Positions 6,221 through 7,926 of a DNA stretch of 7,926 nt are shown here, one piece after another. How positions within the stretch are numbered: the stretch's first letter is position 1; each line of letters opens with the position of its first letter. Source of the stretch: Limnohabitans sp. (lineage in GTDB: Bacteria > Pseudomonadota > Gammaproteobacteria > Burkholderiales > Burkholderiaceae_C); the NCBI GenBank assembly GCA_018883305.1, contig VEQI01000142.1, positions 1 through 7,926 of the forward strand, in the 5' to 3' direction. The notes under the pieces were generated by a model. That model was not told where the DNA came from. It saw only the letters and a list, made by a program, of their open reading frames with translations, and did no database searches. The position numbers and the translations under genes are program-made.

Positions 6221-7143
6221 GCGCCTGTGGCCAGCCAGTCCCGGCGGACGATGAAATCCGTGTAGAGCGCGGCCTCAGGCGAGCCCGGCTCGGGTGCACG
6301 CTGATAGGACCAGGACGCCAGTGGCGGCATGGACAACAGAATGGACTCGGTGCGTCCCCCCGATTGCAAGCCAAAGTGCGTGCCCCGATCCCACACCAGA
6401 TTGAACTCCACGTAACGCCCCCGACGGTAGAGCTGATGATCGCGCTGCCGCTCACCGTAAGGCATGTCCTTGCGCCGCTGCACGATGGGCAGGTAAGCTG
6501 GCAACAAGCCATCGCCCACGGCTTGCATCATCTCGAAGCTGCGCGCCAGTCCCAGTTCCGAGAAGTCGTCGAAAAACACCCCGCCCACACCACGTTGTTC
6601 CTGGCGGTGCTTCAGGCAAAAATATTCGTCACACCAGGTCTTGAAGCGTGGATACAGTTCCGCGCCAAAGGGGTTCAAAGCATCACGGCAAACAGTATGG
6701 AAGTGAACCGCGTCTTCCTCAAAGCCGTAATAGGGCGTGAGGTCCATGCCGCCACCAAACCAGGCCACCAGCTCGCCCGCCGTGCTCACCACCGACAGCA
6801 TGCGCACGTTCATGTGAACCGTGGGCACATACGGATTGCGTGGATGAAAGACCAGGGACACGCCCATGGCTTCAAAGGGCAACCCAGCCAACTCGGGCCG
6901 ATGTTGACTGGCGGACGGTGGCAGTTGCGGCCCGCGCACATGGGAGAACCCACAGCCTGCACGCTCAAACACCGGCCCATTTTCCAGAATTTGAGTGATG
7001 CCCTGCCCTTGCAAGCGCTCGCCCGGCCCCTTTTCCCAGGGGTCCACATGAAACGGCGTGCCGTCCAGCGCTGTCAGGGCCTGGGTGATGCGCTGTTGCA
7101 AGCCCACCAGGTAATCACGGACGTGGGTGGTATCCAAGCTCAT
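6217..7143 (-). CDS. hemF: Oxygen-dependent coproporphyrinogen III oxidase
   Basis: A 308-residue aerobic HemF, close to E. coli HemF (299). It uses O2 to decarboxylate two propionates of coproporphyrinogen III, yielding protoporphyrinogen IX in haem synthesis, as a soluble homodimer. Family signatures are dense: NPYVPTVHMNVRM (103-115, with H110), WFGGGMDLTPYYGFEEDAVH (128-147; D134 and H147), KHRQEQRGVGGVFFDDF (178-194), RRGRYVEFNLVWDRGTHFGL (240-259) and TESILLSMPP (265-274). The expected active-site Asp and His residues are all there. The ATG at 7143 overlaps the stop of the acyltransferase gene as ATGA (7140-7143), and the stop overlaps nadD in the same way. No SD-like site is clear at either junction, which suggests coupled translation. 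Its presence implies growth with oxygen; whether anaerobic HemN exists elsewhere cannot be seen. Confidence 0.97.
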   Translation of the reverse strand: MSLDTTHVRDYLVGLQQRITQALTALDGTPFHVDPWEKGPGERLQGQGITQILENGPVFERAGCGFSHVRGPQLPPSASQHRPELAGLPFEAMGVSLVFHPRNPYVPTVHMNVRMLSVVSTAGELVAWFGGGMDLTPYYGFEEDAVHFHTVCRDALNPFGAELYPRFKTWCDEYFCLKHRQEQRGVGGVFFDDFSELGLARSFEMMQAVGDGLLPAYLPIVQRRKDMPYGERQRDHQLYRRGRYVEFNLVWDRGTHFGLQSGGRTESILLSMPPLASWSYQRAPEPGSPEAALYTDFIVRRDWLATGA

Positions 7144-7778
7144 GGTTTTGATGAAGTGTTGCTGGAGACCAGCGGTTGAATGGGAGCGGCCTGATCCGCG
7201 TGAAAGCCTCGGACCTGATCAAAGGCCTCCACGAGACGCGCGTAATCTTGCACAGAGTCGCCGCTGAGGCGCATGAACTGGTCGATACATACCTCCCGCC
7301 GGGCATAGTCCAGTCGGACCAGGGCCAAGGGGACCTGTGCTTTCTGGGTCACGCTGTAAAAGCCGCTGCGCCAGCCAGGTGTGAGACGACGGGTACCTTC
7401 GGGGGACAGCCCCAACCACAGATAGGCGTCACGCGCACGGGCCTCCTCAAAGCGAGCCACCATGCTGCCCACCACGCCCTGGGGGGCGGATCGGTCAATC
7501 GGCAAGCCCCCCAGCCAGCGCAACCAGCGCCCGAACACGGGGATCCGAAAAAGGCTGTCCTTGCCCCAGAAACAGGCGTGGATGCCGGTGGCCCACTTCA
7601 CCAGCATCATCACAGGGAAGTCCCAATTGCTGGTGTGCGGGTAGACAATGGCCACCCCCTGCCTGGCAGGAAAACCCTGAAAGCGCACCCGCCAACCCGC
7701 CAGGGACAACACCGCACGAGCCAATCGGCTACCCCGGAATTGCACCGGGTACGGCGGCGGGTAGTCCACGATGGGCAT
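7140..7778 (-). CDS. PlsC-like lysophospholipid acyltransferase family protein
   Basis: A 212-residue acyltransferase of the PlsC/LPLAT superfamily, which moves an acyl chain from acyl-ACP or acyl-CoA onto a lysolipid at the inner membrane. The catalytic H-x4-D motif is VYPHTSNWDF (45-54; H48 and D53). A block-II-like stretch is GKDSLFRIPVFGRWLRWLGG (72-91), followed by LPIDR (92-96). The third block is LSPEGTRR (124-131), fitting the usual FPEGTRS. The HTSNWD form differs from classic PlsC (NHxSxxD) and suggests a side branch of unknown acceptor; it need not make phosphatidic acid. The frame is open upstream to 7916 within purD, but ATG 7778, eleven bases past the purD stop, gives a sensible N-terminus; no clear SD is seen. 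Its end overlaps hemF by four bases. Superfamily is secure, substrate unknown. Confidence 0.87.
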   Translation of the reverse strand: MPIVDYPPPYPVQFRGSRLARAVLSLAGWRVRFQGFPARQGVAIVYPHTSNWDFPVMMLVKWATGIHACFWGKDSLFRIPVFGRWLRWLGGLPIDRSAPQGVVGSMVARFEEARARDAYLWLGLSPEGTRRLTPGWRSGFYSVTQKAQVPLALVRLDYARREVCIDQFMRLSGDSVQDYARLVEAFDQVRGFHADQAAPIQPLVSSNTSSKP

Positions 7779-7789
7779 GGCGGTGTGTA

Positions 7790-7926
7790 TCAGGTCTTGA
7801 TAGCGCGTGAGCCGATGTCGCGACGCCACTGCATGCCATCGAAATGGATGTCTTGCAGTGTCTGATAGGCCAGCGCTTGCGCAGCCTTGACGGAGTCCCC
7901 CAGAGCGGTCACGCACAGCACACGGC
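7790..7926 (-). CDS. purD: Phosphoribosylamine-glycine ligase, C-terminal end
   Basis: The last 45 codons of purD, the rest lying right of the window. The translation reads RVLCVTALGDSVKAAQALAY, then QTLQDIHFDGMQWRRDIGSR and AIKT before TGA at 7790-7792. This is the C-terminal subdomain typical of PurD, with the GRVL-VTALG strand, the A-x-A-Y helix and the closing F-D-G-x-Q-x-R-x-D-I-G motif. PurD is an ATP-grasp ligase joining 5-phosphoribosylamine and glycine to give GAR in purine synthesis. The ATP-grasp core is outside the window. It is followed after 11 bases by the acyltransferase gene, so the run probably begins at or before purD. Confidence 0.92.
   Translation of the reverse strand, partial: RVLCVTALGDSVKAAQALAYQTLQDIHFDGMQWRRDIGSRAIKT

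Larger units (their letters stand above)
1..7926 (-). other. Eleven-gene co-directional run, probable operon or operon part
   Basis: All genes lie on the minus strand and touch or nearly touch. Going in transcription order the junctions are: purD/acyltransferase 11-base gap; acyltransferase/hemF, hemF/nadD, nadD/rsfS and rsfS/rlmH each a 4-base ATGA overlap; rlmH/maf and maf/rng 4-base gaps; rng/deacetylase ATGA overlap; deacetylase/GT4 8-base overlap; GT4/GT9 GTGA overlap. No terminator hairpin with a T-run and no intergenic promoter was noticed. Internal promoters inside coding sequence cannot be excluded by eye. Confidence 0.75.

Noticed and set aside
6031..7179. Plus-strand open frame of 382 codons antisense to hemF and nadD
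   Set aside because: The opposite strand codes for an unmistakable HemF along nearly its whole length. The antisense product shows no family motif and is explained by third-position GC bias.
7779..7789. Possible promoter or terminator between purD and the acyltransferase gene
   Set aside because: The gap is only 11 bases, with no hairpin, T-run or promoter-like elements that I can make out.

Overview
The window is one uninterrupted minus-strand gene run from a high-GC (roughly 60% by eye) Gram-negative bacterium. The gene order and protein sequences fit a betaproteobacterium of the order Burkholderiales, probably near Comamonadaceae. This placement comes from remembered gene order and sequence flavour, not from a search. 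Oxygen-dependent HemF points to aerobic metabolism, and the RNase G, RsfS and RlmH sequences are clearly proteobacterial.

In transcription order (right to left) the genes are: the 3' end of purD (purine synthesis); a PlsC-like acyltransferase; hemF (aerobic coproporphyrinogen III oxidase); nadD (NAD synthesis); rsfS (ribosome silencing factor with a long basic tail); rlmH (23S rRNA pseudouridine-1915 methyltransferase); maf (YhdE-type nucleotide pyrophosphatase); rng (ribonuclease G); a NodB-type polysaccharide deacetylase; a GT4 glycosyltransferase; and the 5' part of a GT9 heptosyltransferase-like gene that leaves the window at position 1. The GT9 gene starts with GTG and is easy to miss.

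Packing is extreme. Of ten gene junctions, six are 4-base stop/start overlaps (five ATGA, one GTGA), one is an 8-base overlap, two are 4-base gaps and one is an 11-base gap. There is no room for an intergenic promoter or terminator, so co-transcription with translational coupling is the natural reading. No RNA gene, CRISPR array, insertion sequence or attachment site is visible, and no stretch over 11 bases lacks a gene.

Functionally there are two blocks. The right and middle part is housekeeping: nucleotide, haem and NAD synthesis, ribosome hibernation, rRNA modification and RNA decay. The left part (deacetylase, GT4, GT9) looks like surface-glycan synthesis, probably the lipopolysaccharide core. 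The deacetylase start overlaps the rng stop, so the glycan block is physically joined to the housekeeping block. I see no clearly new system. The points most worth a second look are the histone-like RsfS tail and the NodB deacetylase without an evident export signal beside LPS-type glycosyltransferases.
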